Notes: generated by a model from the sequence alone, not told the origin. Positions 13,863 to 24,355 are shown, counted from the stretch's first letter. The stretch is 64,000 nucleotides of DNA from Diphasiastrum complanatum (GCA_029204225.1 CM055098.1:9217746-9281745), one strand, 5' to 3'. A program made the numbers and translations.

Positions 13863-13896
<34 letters not shown>

Positions 13897-16800
13897 CACT
13901 CGATCTGAACAAGGGACGGCGCACGCGGACACCCATCAGCGCAAGGAGCATTTCTCCTCGTTTGCCTCTGTTTCTACCATGCTTTTACATATTTTTCATG
14001 CAGGTTGCAGGAAACAGAGTTTGGAAGTTTTGGTTTGCAGGTTTAAAAGCAAAGAATGTGCTTTAACTACACATGCTTCCCTGTTGATGCTTTAACAGAT
14101 CTGCAGAGTGTAGAAAAGCAAAAGTGTGCCTTTCCTGCATACCAAGTCATCTACACAGTTTAGAGCAGGTTGCTCATCCATAACATTTTTTAAACAAGTC
14201 TTAGCAAGGTTGCCAAGCAAAAATAGTGCTTGAATAATAGCAAAACCGTGCTTTTGATTTATTCTGCAGGTTACAATCAATTTCTCGCAGTTGTGTACTT
14301 GTTTTTTATGAGTTATGCTTCAGTGTAGATGCTAAAAAAAGGTGTAGCTTAAATCCCATGCTGAAAGTATTAACAGTCTGGCCTAAATGAAACCTACAGT
14401 TTACAGCCTTAATTGAAAGCTACATTCATATACAGTATTCCCATCTCATCCTCTATCAAAGCTTTATGCTCTTAACTTTTTTTTCAAATCACCTTATGGC
14501 TTCACAAAAAGCAGTGATTTAAACTAGAACTGAGCTACTGATGTCACCAAAAGTTTAAGCAAAACTTTGCTGAAAAATGCTTCCCTTGTTATGCTAGAAA
14601 ACACAGCTTGTTTAATAGCAAAAACCCATAGGAAACAACGTTTCAAGCAAATGGGAAAGCTCATCCACTTACTATTTATTAACCAACAATTACATTGTCA
14701 ATTCCAAAAGTGAACTTCAGAAAGCTTTTTATAAATGAAACCAGCAGTCATCTCCTCTATCATATCAAAAAAAAAATAAAATTCAATTGCTTTGCTATCA
14801 AGGACTCAAGAATTCCAGCTTTTTGAAAGCACAAAATTTCAGCTTTCAAGAGTCTGAAATTTTAGCTTAACGTCAAAAGCAATTAGCAAAAGTAATTACA
14901 AAAACTCGATATTACAAGTGAATCAAAATCCATTCAAAATCACCATTCAAGAGCATATTTTATCAAACCGATTGCAACCTTGGTAGTGCACATACCATAC
15001 AATCGATATCCTCTCAAAAAAATCGTGATTCAGAAAGAAAATCCGTCTCCAAGTTCTTGGGATCCTCTCGAGCACTTCCACAATGGCAAAACCGCTTAGC
15101 TTTGGCTCTGATACTACTATAAAGCCCTACACCAAGGATACACTAGCCAAGCAAGCTGCAACAAAGCAACACAAGGGAATCGGATGGTGGAAAAACCAAC
15201 CCAACCAAACCTAGATCATACGGATCTGGCCCCCAAGCAAAATGCGAAACTTTTCAATCTTAGGCTTTATACCTATAAGCGCCTCTTTGGGAGTCACATT
15301 GGGAACCATGATAGTAGGGCTCTTGTTTTGCAAGAAGGTTGTAGTATTACAAGCCTCTGACTGATAGAAAATTTCCAAGCCCATTTGTTTCATCATTGAT
15401 CAGGATGTGTGCTCAAGGTAAAATTGGCCAACGATTGCTTGTGATACATTCTTCTGGGAAACATCAAACCCAGTCTGAATCTTGGTCAAAGTGGACAAAT
15501 ATTAGTCTTAGATGCCAACAAGCACGGCATCTAGTAACAATCAAGAAATAGCTAGAAGATAAGTATATCCACACCTCATTGACATGTGCATTATGAGTGC
15601 CCCCACAATAGTGAACATAGTGATATAATATCTACAAGAGCTTTTGAAAAAATAGAAAATCTAGACACTACCAAAAGTTCTCTGACGTTATCGAGTGTCT
15701 AAATGCCTACAAATTACACTAGTGGCACATGTCATGTTAAGGGACCCAGCGTAAATAATTAGTGCTCTAGTTGTCTTTGGAGTAGCTTGTAAATGATGGT
15801 TCATGATTGAAAGTATTGAAAGGAAATCGTTAAGTTGTTTTTTTGGTGGGGGAACTCCAACATTTGAAGGTTGCAGATTCTGAATGTTTCAGGCTACCAG
15901 ATTATAGTTGGTGTTTATGCACTATCTTAAAGTTGTAATATCCTGAAGGTTGACAGTTTCCTTCTTTACGTCTATTTGGAATACACCCCATAAGTTACTA
16001 TTTTGTATCATCAATGAAAGGTAGAATAAAAAATAAAACTAAGCCTGCAGACAAACACAAGTAAATCAAGTTCAAGCAAAGTTACTTGCAGTAGTGTGAA
16101 AGATGTGAATTTTTTACCTAAGCTCACAATCATGACGTTTTTAGAAATCGAATTTGATGGTTGAACTTGATTATGCTTGTAATTTTGAAATGAGGGAATG
16201 TCTATTAGCTTTTGCTGATGATCCATGCCAAGAAAAAAAAATGTGCTCTAACTAGACATGCCCCTTTCTGATTGCCATGTCTCTCAGATTATCCTGTGTA
16301 TCACTCACTTTATGATAACTACAACTGGATGGAAAAGTTTGGTGACCCCCTTTTCCATCGGCATGTTGCAAGTATGTAAGACATCATTCTTCACACTTAA
16401 AGCATAAGAAAATCCATGTTTAGAAAAGTATCAAAGAGGTTTTATTGCCTTAGAATTGTTGCCAGCGTATTCATTTTGTTATCTCGTGAGTCTTGGCTTA
16501 GTGGACCGCTGCGTATTCTATACCATCTTTCTTTCATAGTAAAGTACAGAAGCTGTGTTTCTGTTACTTCTTTCTGTCTCATACATGCTTACATTCAACA
16601 GTTTCATCGGTTTGGGGTCTTGTTGCACTTCATCTTGCCGACGATGATGTATTACCATTTGACTATCTCAACTATGCGCATGAGCTTCAGGTATCAAAAA
16701 GGCAAACAAAAAAGAAACTTATTCTACTAAAAGGTTTGCCTAAATTTTGAAATATTTTCAGAGGGAATTTTCAGCGTTCAGTTCTAAGAGCACAATGCAG

Positions 16801-17731
16801 TAATAAGCCAAATGATTTAATATCAAATTCATTTGTGGAAAATCACAATCACACTGCAGAAAGGATTATATAGAACATCAACCTGCATTGTTGGCAATTG
16901 TATTCAGTACTTTATGAGGATTTCAGCTGAGCTTTCCATTACTTTCACAGAAATATATGAAGACAGTTGAAGCTGAACTACGGACAGCAAATGCACCTAA
17001 TTATGTAGCAGTTGAACCCCTTGACTCTGCAATTGCACAATTACTGGATGCAGCTAATGATATAAGCTTTGAGAAAGAGGTAGCTTAATGTCTTCAGAAC
17101 TTAATTGCATTCAATACGCGATCAGATTTATTGCATTCAGCTGAGAAGTAGCTTCTAAAGCTTACTCTTTTGCACTGCACTTTTATGCTTTCAAAGAAGA
17201 AACGTTGTTACCTCATTCATGCAACTGTGTCTTTGGCCCTGAGCTGGCTCACATACAGGCCTTGTGTAAGACTGAACCCAAAAAGGAATGTGCATTTCAT
17301 GGGCCTCAAAAAAAGAGATCCCTAAATGACAGACTCATGCTTGCTGAACGAGCTTTTTTGGATAGCGACGGACTGCCCGGAAGATCATGGTACAAGCACC
17401 TGGTAAAACTTCCTATTCTCTACAATAGTTAACATTGTGATTTACATTTAGACTCTGCTCAAAGCCAAAACAGATCGACACAGACATTACATTCAACTTG
17501 TAAGTGCATTCTTCTCATTGCATAATACTACTGTTCATTACTTGTGTACAGGTATATGGTCCCACCAGGAATGATAACTACGGTACTACTGCATTTCCTG
17601 GAATTCTTGACTCCATTGCAAATGTGGGGGGTGGAAGTGCTCAGAAGTGGGCAATTGTACAGCACGAAATATGGAGGGTGGCTAGAGTCATCAAACGTGT
17701 TGCTGTTGCTTTACAAGGAGATCTCACATAG
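5190..17731 (+). CDS. AMP1: Glutamate carboxypeptidase II-like (AMP1/LAMP1 family), C-terminal half, 7 exons
   Basis: Seven exons fit together in phase: 5190-5264, 6356-6443, 16288-16371, 16602-16690, 16951-17079, about 17259-17402 and 17552-17731 (TAG stop). Each except the sixth has clear AG and GT borders; the 5' end of exon six is my best guess. The translation includes [75 protein letters not shown] and [20 protein letters not shown]. These are hallmarks of M28 peptidases of the GCPII/NAALADase family. By comparison with human GCPII, the His of YHSLYDNY is a zinc ligand and the segment from LNDRLM onward is the C-terminal dimerisation domain. Plant members (AMP1, LAMP1) are ER-membrane proteins affecting meristem size and microRNA-mediated translation repression. 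The TM anchor, PA domain and remaining zinc ligands would be encoded left of the window. All exons seen are intact, so the gene may be functional. AMP1 versus LAMP1 cannot be told from this half. Confidence 0.88.
5265..6355 (+). other. Carboxypeptidase intron, no further content seen
   Basis: This intron runs from GTAAGT at 5265 to GGCAG ending at 6355. It is AT-rich with T-rich stretches, and no coding frame or mobile element is recognisable in it. Confidence 0.8.
7025..7960 (+). pseudogene. Ty1/copia gag fragment with CCHC zinc knuckle
   Basis: Degenerate gag sequence reads across several frames. Near 7100 is a [14 protein letters not shown]-like segment typical of the copia gag N-terminus. 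The UBN2-like region ([20 protein letters not shown], 7345-7440) follows, then [20 protein letters not shown] (7530-7590). The zinc knuckle [14 protein letters not shown] lies at 7747-7788, followed by TAG where Trp is usual in this family. It has the same orientation as the host gene. The remaining pol is not present downstream; the minus-strand gypsy sequence begins there. Confidence 0.8.
8110..8897 (-). pseudogene. Gypsy integrase (H2C2 finger and DDE core), broken
   Basis: Two frames make up the integrase. The first (8897-8475) holds the zinc-binding [20 protein letters not shown] and CKPCQLAK motifs and the start of the catalytic core. There the first catalytic Asp, normally in SMDFxVGLP, reads SMYFVVGLP, so the residue is Tyr. 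The second frame (8451-8110) carries [19 protein letters not shown] with the second Asp, and [20 protein letters not shown] with the Glu. The segments are separated by a short out-of-frame gap, so the gene is inactive. Confidence 0.88.
8869..9516 (-). pseudogene. Gypsy RNase H region, broken
   Basis: The segment 9516-9277 shows the RT/RNase H junction, with [19 protein letters not shown]-like [16 protein letters not shown] and SQLRYAGKR. The segment 9183-8869 shows [20 protein letters not shown], the end of RNase H. About 90 bp between the two reads in another frame with a stop. Confidence 0.85.
9583..10407 (-). pseudogene. Gypsy reverse transcriptase, broken
   Basis: Three frames give the RT domain. 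The upstream part is [19 protein letters not shown] (10407-10219). The core is [37 protein letters not shown] and the catalytic VVVFLDDI (10075-9830). The thumb side is [19 protein letters not shown] and [15 protein letters not shown] (9825-9583). The catalytic Asp pair is retained, but frameshifts and stops separate the parts. Confidence 0.9.
10465..10945 (-). pseudogene. Gypsy aspartic protease region, broken
   Basis: Near 10930-10820 the minus strand reads [10 protein letters not shown], a form of the usual DSGSTHNFI retropepsin motif with Asn in place of Ser. The frame 10800-10465 continues with [18 protein letters not shown], the conserved gypsy segment after the protease core. A stop lies between the two. 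Confidence 0.8.
11040..11970 (-). pseudogene. Gypsy gag, broken
   Basis: The minus strand shows the retrotransposon gag capsid signature [20 protein letters not shown] near 11680-11620 and [10 protein letters not shown] just after it. A damaged zinc knuckle lies near 11140-11080, where CFI is followed by a stop and then [10 protein letters not shown]. The probable start is the ATG at about 11968, followed at once by a stop. Many stops interrupt the frame. Confidence 0.8.
11980..13710. other. Untranslated leader of the gypsy element / noncoding
   Basis: AT-rich sequence between the putative primer site and gag of the minus-strand gypsy element. I see no coding frame, RNA gene or clear repeat in it. 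Confidence 0.5.
13860..13898. repeat. (GA)n microsatellite
   Basis: An imperfect GA dinucleotide run within the LTR-like GC-richer patch on the right of the gypsy primer site. Confidence 0.85.
13899..15109. other. Noncoding intron sequence, possibly gypsy 5' LTR and older debris
   Basis: No reading frame is recognisable. By position, part of it could be the 5' LTR of the minus-strand gypsy element, but I could not find a matching second copy beyond the short shared segment. Confidence 0.45.
15110..15410 (-). mobile_element. Primer-site/LTR-like patch and copia integrase scrap
   Basis: The complement of GGCTCTGATACTACTATAA near 15110-15128 looks like a one-mismatch Met-tRNA primer site. The sequence that follows (15185-15240) resembles 7860-7920. 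The minus-strand frame 15396-15211 contains [28 protein letters not shown], which is the copia integrase segment normally read as YLxNRSPTKAxxxxTPxExWxGxKP. This is a relic of two joined elements. Confidence 0.6.
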
Positions 17732-18466
17732 CTGTAGGCCAACACCAAGTGGGGTCATCCATCTAGACAATGAGGCGGGATACTGATATTGCATCTCATT
17801 TTGGCATGCTTAGGCAAGCCTGGTTGTACATTTCACAGAAATGCTTCATGTAGTTACTTATAAATAAACTTGACAAACCAAGCCATCATATTTAATGCAT
17901 CTTCAAGTCTGCTGCCACTGCTTGGGGTGCGGCAGTCTTCTCCGGAAGCAAAATGAATGAATAATTGAAAGAACACCTCCATAAGAGATCGTGACAGCTT
18001 TCAGAAGCTTGTTGAGTTCTTCATCGTTCCTACAAGCCAATTAAATGTGCCGAAGAATGAACCACGTCCTTTTTTAATTATCTCTAGAAGCTTTTCCAGC
18101 GAGTTCCAAAGCTGAGATATCATTCCATCGCCAAGTAATTCAATGAAATGTTGAAAGCGTGAAACACAACAGTGTATAATCTAGTTGATTATGAAGCAAT
18201 TATCAAGCAAAAGAATTCAAACAATTCTAGCATCAACATATCAATCAGAACACCAGAAAACGCGTGTCTAGTAGATAATTCAGAACTGTACATATAGTCG
18301 CATGACATCTGTATGCCAAGAACCAAAACCATCTTCCTACAACATTATGTACACTCGACTCACACATGACCCCAGTCACCCCAAGAAAGTATTCTACAAT
18401 GTATGTATCAACAAACCAAGGGCGGCTAACATTGACAGTTGATGTCCTGTGAACTGGACATGAACA
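17732..18466. other. 3' flank of the carboxypeptidase gene and 3' LTR remnant
   Basis: AATAAA at 17863-17868, 132 bp after the stop codon, is a plausible poly(A) signal. Toward 18466 the sequence is probably the 3' LTR of the minus-strand copia fragment next to it, because a purine tract (GAGATGGGGAC on the minus strand) is followed by TGTTCATG at 18466. The far LTR edge could not be set. Confidence 0.5.
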
Positions 18467-19625
18467 GTCCCCATCTCAATGCTAACCCCCTTCCATCTCA
18501 TTATAGCTCATCCCCATAGCATTTCTCAAATGCACAAATCTATCCTTAACTAGAGCTTTAGTCATTATATTTGTTGTCATATCCACCAATGTCATATCCT
18601 TGGTGGAACAATAATTCAACACCTTTTTTTCTCTCTTGCACTAACTCCTTGACAAAATGATATTGAATATCAACGTGCTTGCTCTTCTTGTGTAGACAAC
18701 CATTCCTGCATATGAAAATGCATCCTTGATTGTCATTGAAGATCTTCATATCATCAATGGGAATCCCAATTTCGGTGCAGAAGTTGCTGATCCAAACATA
18801 CTCTCGAGCTCCATAGCATAGTCCGATTAGCTCTGCTTATGTGGAAGAGAGAGCTACGGACTTCTGTTTGCTGCTCCCCGAGCTGACAACTCCATTGCTC
18901 ATTATGAACACAAGCCAGCAAATGGATTTTTTATCGTCAGTGTCCCCTGCCCAAACAAAGTCCACAGACCCTGATATGCCTTAGAATGGATCTTCATATT
19001 TTATGCCAAGTTCGATTGTTCCTCTCAAGTATCTTAATACTCTCTTTGCGGCATGCCAGTGATCCAGACCTAGATTCTCAAGGTATCTACTCAATATCCT
19101 TGTGGTTGTGGCTATGTCTTGTCTACTGTAGACCATGGCATACGTAAGTGATCCTATGAGGCTCCTGTATGGATACTTTTTCATCTCATCTTGATCCTCT
19201 GTTGTCTTTGGGCACATATCTTTATTGAGGCTGGTACCTTGATCTTGAGGAGTTCCTATAGGACTGCAATTTTTCATCCCAAACCTCTTGAGCAAGTTTG
19301 TAATGTATCTCTCTTGATTGAGCTGTATTGTCCTTTTGACTTTGTCCCTTACTACTTGAATTCCAAGGTAATAGTGTAGATCCCCCATGTCTTTTACCTC
19401 AAATTCACTGGCCAATTCTCTCTTCGAGATGGACAATGCCTTATCATTGTTCCCAATCAATATAATGTCATCAACGTAAATGGCTAGGATGGTAATATCA
19501 TCACCGACCCTCTTGAGAAAAATGCTAGGGTCAGTACTGCACCTTTTGAATCCTTTCTTGTCCAGGAACAGTTCCATCCTCTCATACCAAACTTTGGATG
19601 CTTGTTTTAAGTCGTACAGGGCTTC
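18467..19625 (-). pseudogene. Ty1/copia RT-RNase H fragment
   Basis: A 198-residue open stretch (19577-18981) carries LAIYVDDIILIGNN (the catalytic YVDD), EFEVKDMGDLHYYLGIQV, YRSLIGSLTYAMVYSRQDIA and RVLRYLRGTIELGIKYED. RNase H follows with stops: FVWAGDTDDKKS and SVALSST are read, then DNQGCIFICRNGCLHKKSKHVDIQYHFV (18749-18558). The polyprotein end (IMTKALVKDRFVHLRNAMGM) lies near 18530. The upstream end starts abruptly near 19625 inside ALYDLKQASKVWYERM, so gag, protease, integrase and the RT fingers are missing. Confidence 0.9.
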
Positions 19626-21480
19626 AGACTGAGGGCATCATGAGAGACCGAGGGCCTAACCACAATTAACAGTCTAAGAAAAAATATGAATTCATTAAAG
19701 GTGTGTAAACTTGTGCAAAACCCACGTCCCAAATCTAGGAAAGTGAATATGTAACAAGATGTGTGGAGCCGAGAAATAAGATACACTCAATACACTCAAC
19801 AAAGTGAACATGTGTGGAGTGAAAGTACAAGCTAAACAAAAATGGCAACAAGATACACTAGAGCAACACAGCCTAACTTTGAAAGAATGTTTGCTAATCA
19901 TGAGTTAGCAAGGAATCTTGGTACAGGAAACTCGAAAAAAAAAAATTGTAGGCCGCACTTCTAGGGAATTTTTCCTCTTTCCATATGCCATTATAGATCT
20001 TCTATAAAATGCAAACAACTTTTTATGTTGCCCTTTTTATATGTTATATTGGCCTTTGGCTTAGGTATCCACCACATGTGGGCACAAATCGAACTCAATT
20101 GGGCAAGCCCACCAGCTCATGCATGCTACACCGCCACTCCTTGTGTGGGGCCCAATGGGAGCAAATAAATTGTTGAAAGAAAATAATTATTTTGTTTTGT
20201 GTTTGGGCTCATTGTAAGAGACATGTAGAGGTGCAAGAAGTAGCCTATGAGGTTTGACAGACGACTAGGAGGTTCCATTGTACGTTGCATTGAGCAAATC
20301 CAACCTAATGCCTTGTTTGTTCTTTGTATATTTGACTCAACTTTAGAAACATAATTTTTGTGTGCTTTCAAACCAAACACTTTGCATTTAGTTTTGATTA
20401 TGCAGAGTCCAATTATGATAAGTAATGTGATCATGTGATTCACTACAACCGGGTGTATCATTTTGCTTTGTTAGTTGTTACATTGTGTTTCACCAAACGA
20501 GATTGTTGTAAAACCAAGCATTTCGAGTTGTCATGGAAGTAGCACAAGTGTGGTTTTAATTCTTCTCATCACATTGTCAACAAATTCTTCATGTTAGTAA
20601 ATCGTTCGATATGTCTATATTTGACAAGATCAATATCTAATTTATCAACAACACTACCATTCAAGCATGTCAAATGAGAGAAGCCATCTCACCATCATCA
20701 TGTCAAATTCATGGAGTTGCCTTCTAGCATGAGCTTTTGATGAGCAGTTTCATGAAGCTTATATCAAACTCTCTTATGCCTTATTGATACATACATATAA
20801 ACACGGGAACTCTCTAGGCCATCCAGAATGGATGCCACAAATTCTCCCAGCAACACTATGGCTACTTAGACAAATTTGAGTGAATTTTTTACAACACTTT
20901 GAACTAAAATATTAGTTCTCATGTCAATTGCTACTCTAGTGTATTTTGGTGCACATTGACTCTTCTTTCATTTTGTGTGTCTAGTTTTTTGCTCTTCCAT
21001 GTTTTGATTGTGAATCCTCAAGATCAAAGTTGTCCTTATTTTTGGATGTCTATTCTTTTTGGCTTCTACTTGTGTTGCCATTGGCTCTTAGTATTTTCGA
21101 GATCAGTGCATCTCTACCATACATAAGGGGGACAAGGAATCCTCCTTGCCTTCAATTCCTTCAAAACTTTTCAAGGGAAACAACTTCTTGTTCACCAGGT
21201 TTCCTACTTGCCGTTTCTATGTCTTTTAGTCCAATTCGTGATCTTTACAATTCAGAATATAGTTAAACATACCTTTTCCATCAAATCACTCAACTTTGCA
21301 TAAACAATAATGTAGCATGAAAATTTTTGATACACCACCATTTTCAATGGAAGAGTTACACAACATTAATAAGGTGAGGAACTCAAAGAAGATAATGTTG
21401 CTAATTCTAAAAATAAATTAGTGCTAAATGCTCTAGAATATACCTCTCTCGAGATCACTACCTAAAGTATGCTTCATCGA
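19626..21480. other. Intergenic, nothing recognised
   Basis: AT-rich sequence. Open stretches of 78-111 codons here show no known domain and no supporting splice or composition signal. Confidence 0.5.
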
Positions 21481-21489
21481 CAATAAGAA

Positions 21490-21912
21490 AGTGCCTAAAT
21501 CTAATGCAAGCATCTGGTGTACCAGATGTATTCTTCGGGACATACACATGTCGAATGCCCACATAATCAAGTATTGTATGTGGAGTATAATACGCCTGGA
21601 GAGATATTATATCTATGCAAAACTTAAGGAGATGAGTCTTGTTTGTTTATACAAGGCAATCCACAATCAACACAGTCCATGAAGCTGAAATTCGCACCTA
21701 AGTGATTTGTTCCTATGCAAACTGTCGCACCTATGTAAAAAGTTGCTTATGCTACGCAAAATCCACAACCCAAGTGAGTGCCAAAAACCAAGAAACAAGT
21801 CGGCTATACTCCTTTATGTTGGAATTGTTCAGCAAAAGGACATATCAACACAGAATGTTCGGAGCCACTGAAGCCCAAAATTCTAGTCAAATTGGTTCAA
21901 ACACCACCAACG
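21490..21912 (+). pseudogene. Fragment with CCHC zinc knuckle(s), gag-like
   Basis: The frame at 21778-21963 contains CWNCSAKGHINTEC, a good CX2CX4HX4C knuckle. About 290 bp upstream, CTRCILR joins GHTHVEC through a frame change, which would be a second knuckle. Retroelement gag proteins and some host RNA-binding proteins have this spacing. The frame ends where LTR-like sequence begins near 21913. I cannot assign it to a named family. Confidence 0.45.
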
Positions 21913-22584
21913 TTGAATTTCACACGTGTGGGAGTGCCACAAAGTGCATTATTGATCTCCTAAGACTTTGTGATTGCACATAGATCTCACACAAGATTGA
22001 AAATCAAGATCTATTCTATAAATCTAAGGCAAGAGCACATTACTACATGCATAAATCAACCATACAAGTACTTTCACACGTGTGGAGACTTGTACTACAA
22101 CAAACTAAGTATAAAAAATTCCCTCCTCTCGGGTAGAGATAGAATCCAATAAAAAAAACTCATGTAGAGAGAGGAAACTAAATAGTATAGAAATCTCATA
22201 ACTCCAAAAACTCGGATACAATGAGTGTAAGGCACATATAAGTAGTGATCTAACATGAAGGGGAGTGAAACATGATTGGACTCCTTCCTTTCCTCCTCTA
22301 AATCCTATTGGTTGAGTGACATATAAGCCCTCAAACTTGATTGGGCCAAATTGATGAATATCTCTCTTTTGATTGGATCCTAACTCTCATGCCAACACAT
22401 AGGGTCATGTCACACATCAAATCTCTACTTGACAAATGTCATAAGCCTAACTTGACTCAAGCTACATCACAACCTGCTTTAGGCCTAATCATGCTTTGAC
22501 ATGTGTACTTGCCTATTTTGTCTCTAATGCCAAAAATGGCCAAATCACCTATTGAACTTTGAGAATCATAGTGGATTCAACACA
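21913..22584 (-). mobile_element. Lone copia LTR (same broad family as LTRs at 40.6-41.2 and 60.2-60.9 kb)
   Basis: The sequence shares the layout of the 60156-60891 LTR: a CACACGTGTG palindrome next to its 3' edge (21921), a second one at 22077, a GAGAGAGG tract and ATTGG-rich blocks. It also shares longer blocks with 40940-41110. On the minus strand it would begin TGTGTTGAATCC at 22584. It directly abuts a truncated gag/protease frame with no purine tract, and I find no matching 5-bp target duplicate. Confidence 0.6.
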
Positions 22585-23407
22585 AATTGGTATACTACCA
22601 ATTCCTTCTATCTTGCATTAACCATTAATAGGAAAGAAAATGAACTTTTTAGAACCATTGTAAGGTGCAAGAGAAGTGAAAGATATTCTTGACCTAGTCA
22701 TGTGAGAAGTAGATCCACTATCTATCCACCATGAATTTTCAACTTCAAAACTAGAAGAGAAGTATATAGACATTATGAGAGAACCTTCTTCATAACTCCC
22801 TTCTATCGCACCTCTGCTCTCTTTGGCTAGATTGGCTTGCTTGAGAAACTCTTTCTTCTTGAAACAATTAGAAGCAAAATGCCCCTTCTTACCACAAAAG
22901 AAGCACTTCTTGTTGGATTTGCAACTTCTTGATGTTTGTGAGGACTCCTCATCACTCTCCTGCTTGTCCTTCTTGAAATGTTGATGTTGCTCTTTGCCGC
23001 TTCCTCTTGGCTTTTCCTTTGTGAAGTATGCCTTCACCTCTCCATCATTCTTCAAGGAAAGTTGATTGATCCTCAATGTGTTCTTTGCCTCATAGATGGA
23101 TTTCAATATGTCCCAAGCCTCCTTGGATGAGGTGCATGAGCCAATCTCCCATAACGCTTCATTGAAAACATTCATCTTTATGGTATGTAGGGCCATCCTA
23201 GCCCTCTCCTTGTACTTTTGGACCTCTTCGAGCTCTTGAGGCTCCTCCTCCTAGCACAATCTCCATCACATCTTGGACCACCAAAATGGACTTCATCCTC
23301 ACCTTCCAAATGACATAATTGGAGGTGTTCAATCTCTCTCTTGACTCTAATAGGAAGGAACCTATGGAAGCCATAAAAAGTGAAAAAGATGTCTTGTAAT
23401 GGATCAA
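22585..23407 (-). pseudogene. Ty1/copia gag-protease fragment with internal gag deletion
   Basis: The minus strand reads a copia gag start (MASIGSFLLESRERLNTSNY, then WKVRMKSILVVQDVMEIVLG), a frame break near 23197, then MALHTIKMNVFNEALWEIG. The zinc knuckle CFFCGKKGHFASNC follows, then the protease site SWWIDSGSTSHMT. Compared with the related gag at 58610-59452, about 90 residues of the gag middle are missing between YEAKNTLR and LSLKNDGEVKAYFTK. The frame stops at 22618, and coding similarity ends at the LTR edge near 22585. The remaining pol is absent. Confidence 0.88.
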
Positions 23408-23640
23408 AAGGTGTTGATTTTCTCTAAATAATGGATCCTTAAAAGGTGCATTACCAACTCCAATATGAGATCTTGCAACTTGGTGTGAGACCTATCTCAC
23501 TAACTCTACCAATCTCTCTCAAACTAGATCAAACTCTCATCCCAAGATGGATCAAGGACAAATTTTGGGTCAACTTGACTCAAGCACACAAAAGCACTCA
23601 AAAACATCCACAAATGACAATGTTTTCATTTTTTTTTTTT
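23408..23640. other. Copia 5' leader remnant
   Basis: This stretch matches 40290-40500 over most of its length, in the same position upstream of a related gag start. It is therefore the untranslated leader of the element, not a gene. Confidence 0.65.
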
Positions 23641-23644
23641 TTAT

Positions 23645-24005
23645 CAAATTTGATTAAAGCAATGTATTTTACATGAAAAATGGAGCATTTTTGCTTTTTG
23701 GATCATCTCAATCCAAGCAATATAAAGAAAGTTATCGCCTTTCAAAGTTTTTAGGCTAATTTTTTTTTTCTTGGAGTTTGAAAGGGGTAGCATGCCTGCG
23801 TGCTACCAATTTAAGCTTTTAGTCTTTAACTCAAATTGATAGCATGCGGGCGTGCTACCCCTTTGAGGTTCCAAGGGAAAAATGTTTTCTAGTCTAAAAA
23901 ACATGAACTATCATAACTTTCTTACTATTGCTTGGATTGAGATGGTCCAAAAAGCAAAAGCGCTTCATTTTTTATGTAGAATCCATTGGTATAATCAAAG
24001 TCCAT
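23645..24005. repeat. Long imperfect foldback (inverted repeat) with a 14-nt loop
   Basis: The left arm (about 23645-23815) and right arm (23830 to about 24005) are imperfect reverse complements around a loop at 23816-23829. Well-paired blocks include GGATCATCTCAATCCAAGC against its near complement at 23934-23952, and AAAGGGGTAGCATGCCTGCG against CGGGCGTGCTACCCCTTT. The arms keep pairing past small bulges over about 170 nt. It could be a MITE or the source of a hairpin RNA. No protein frame is present. Confidence 0.8.
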
Positions 24006-24322
24006 TTTTATCTAATATAAAATGAGCATATATAAAGCCTATATATCTGATAGCATACCATGTGCCATGAAATTTTAGAGATCATTTGTAAATAAAACTC
24101 GCAAAGAATTTACTCGCAGATTGTTAAAACCCCAACAAGAGCACCAAGAGTAGGACCAACAAGACCACCATGAACACGACCACGAGGAAAGAGAGTAGCA
24201 AGACCAAACATAGTAGGACCACCAGACATAGCAGGACCAACAAGAGGAAGAATTCCAAACCAATGAAAACTGAGATTTGCATACTATTCTACCTCTGTGT
24301 CCAATTGAGGGGTTGCACGATG

Positions 24323-24355
24323 AGGGGGGAGGGGGGGGGGGGGGAGGGGGGGGGG
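24323..24355. repeat. Interrupted poly-G tract
   Basis: A G-rich run broken by three A residues near 24323-24355 gives an artefactual poly-Pro frame on the minus strand. The neighbouring 24135-24250 is an ACCAAGACCACC-type low-complexity repeat. Confidence 0.9.

Larger units (their letters stand above)
6444..16287 (+). other. 9,844-bp carboxypeptidase intron loaded with retroelements
   Basis: The donor GTAACT follows the exon ending FGFGG, and the acceptor CTCTCAG precedes [12 protein letters not shown]. The codon for that Asp is split across the junction (phase 1), which confirms the two exons belong together. Inside are a plus-strand copia gag fragment (7025-7960), a minus-strand gypsy element (about 7810-13730), a second primer-site/LTR-like patch and a copia integrase scrap (15110-15410). 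The remainder, 6444-7024 and 15411-16287, shows no gene. Confidence 0.88.

Noticed and set aside
20126-20461. 111-codon minus frame
   Set aside because: No recognisable domain, AT-rich composition and no supporting neighbours. Reported only as unexplained sequence.
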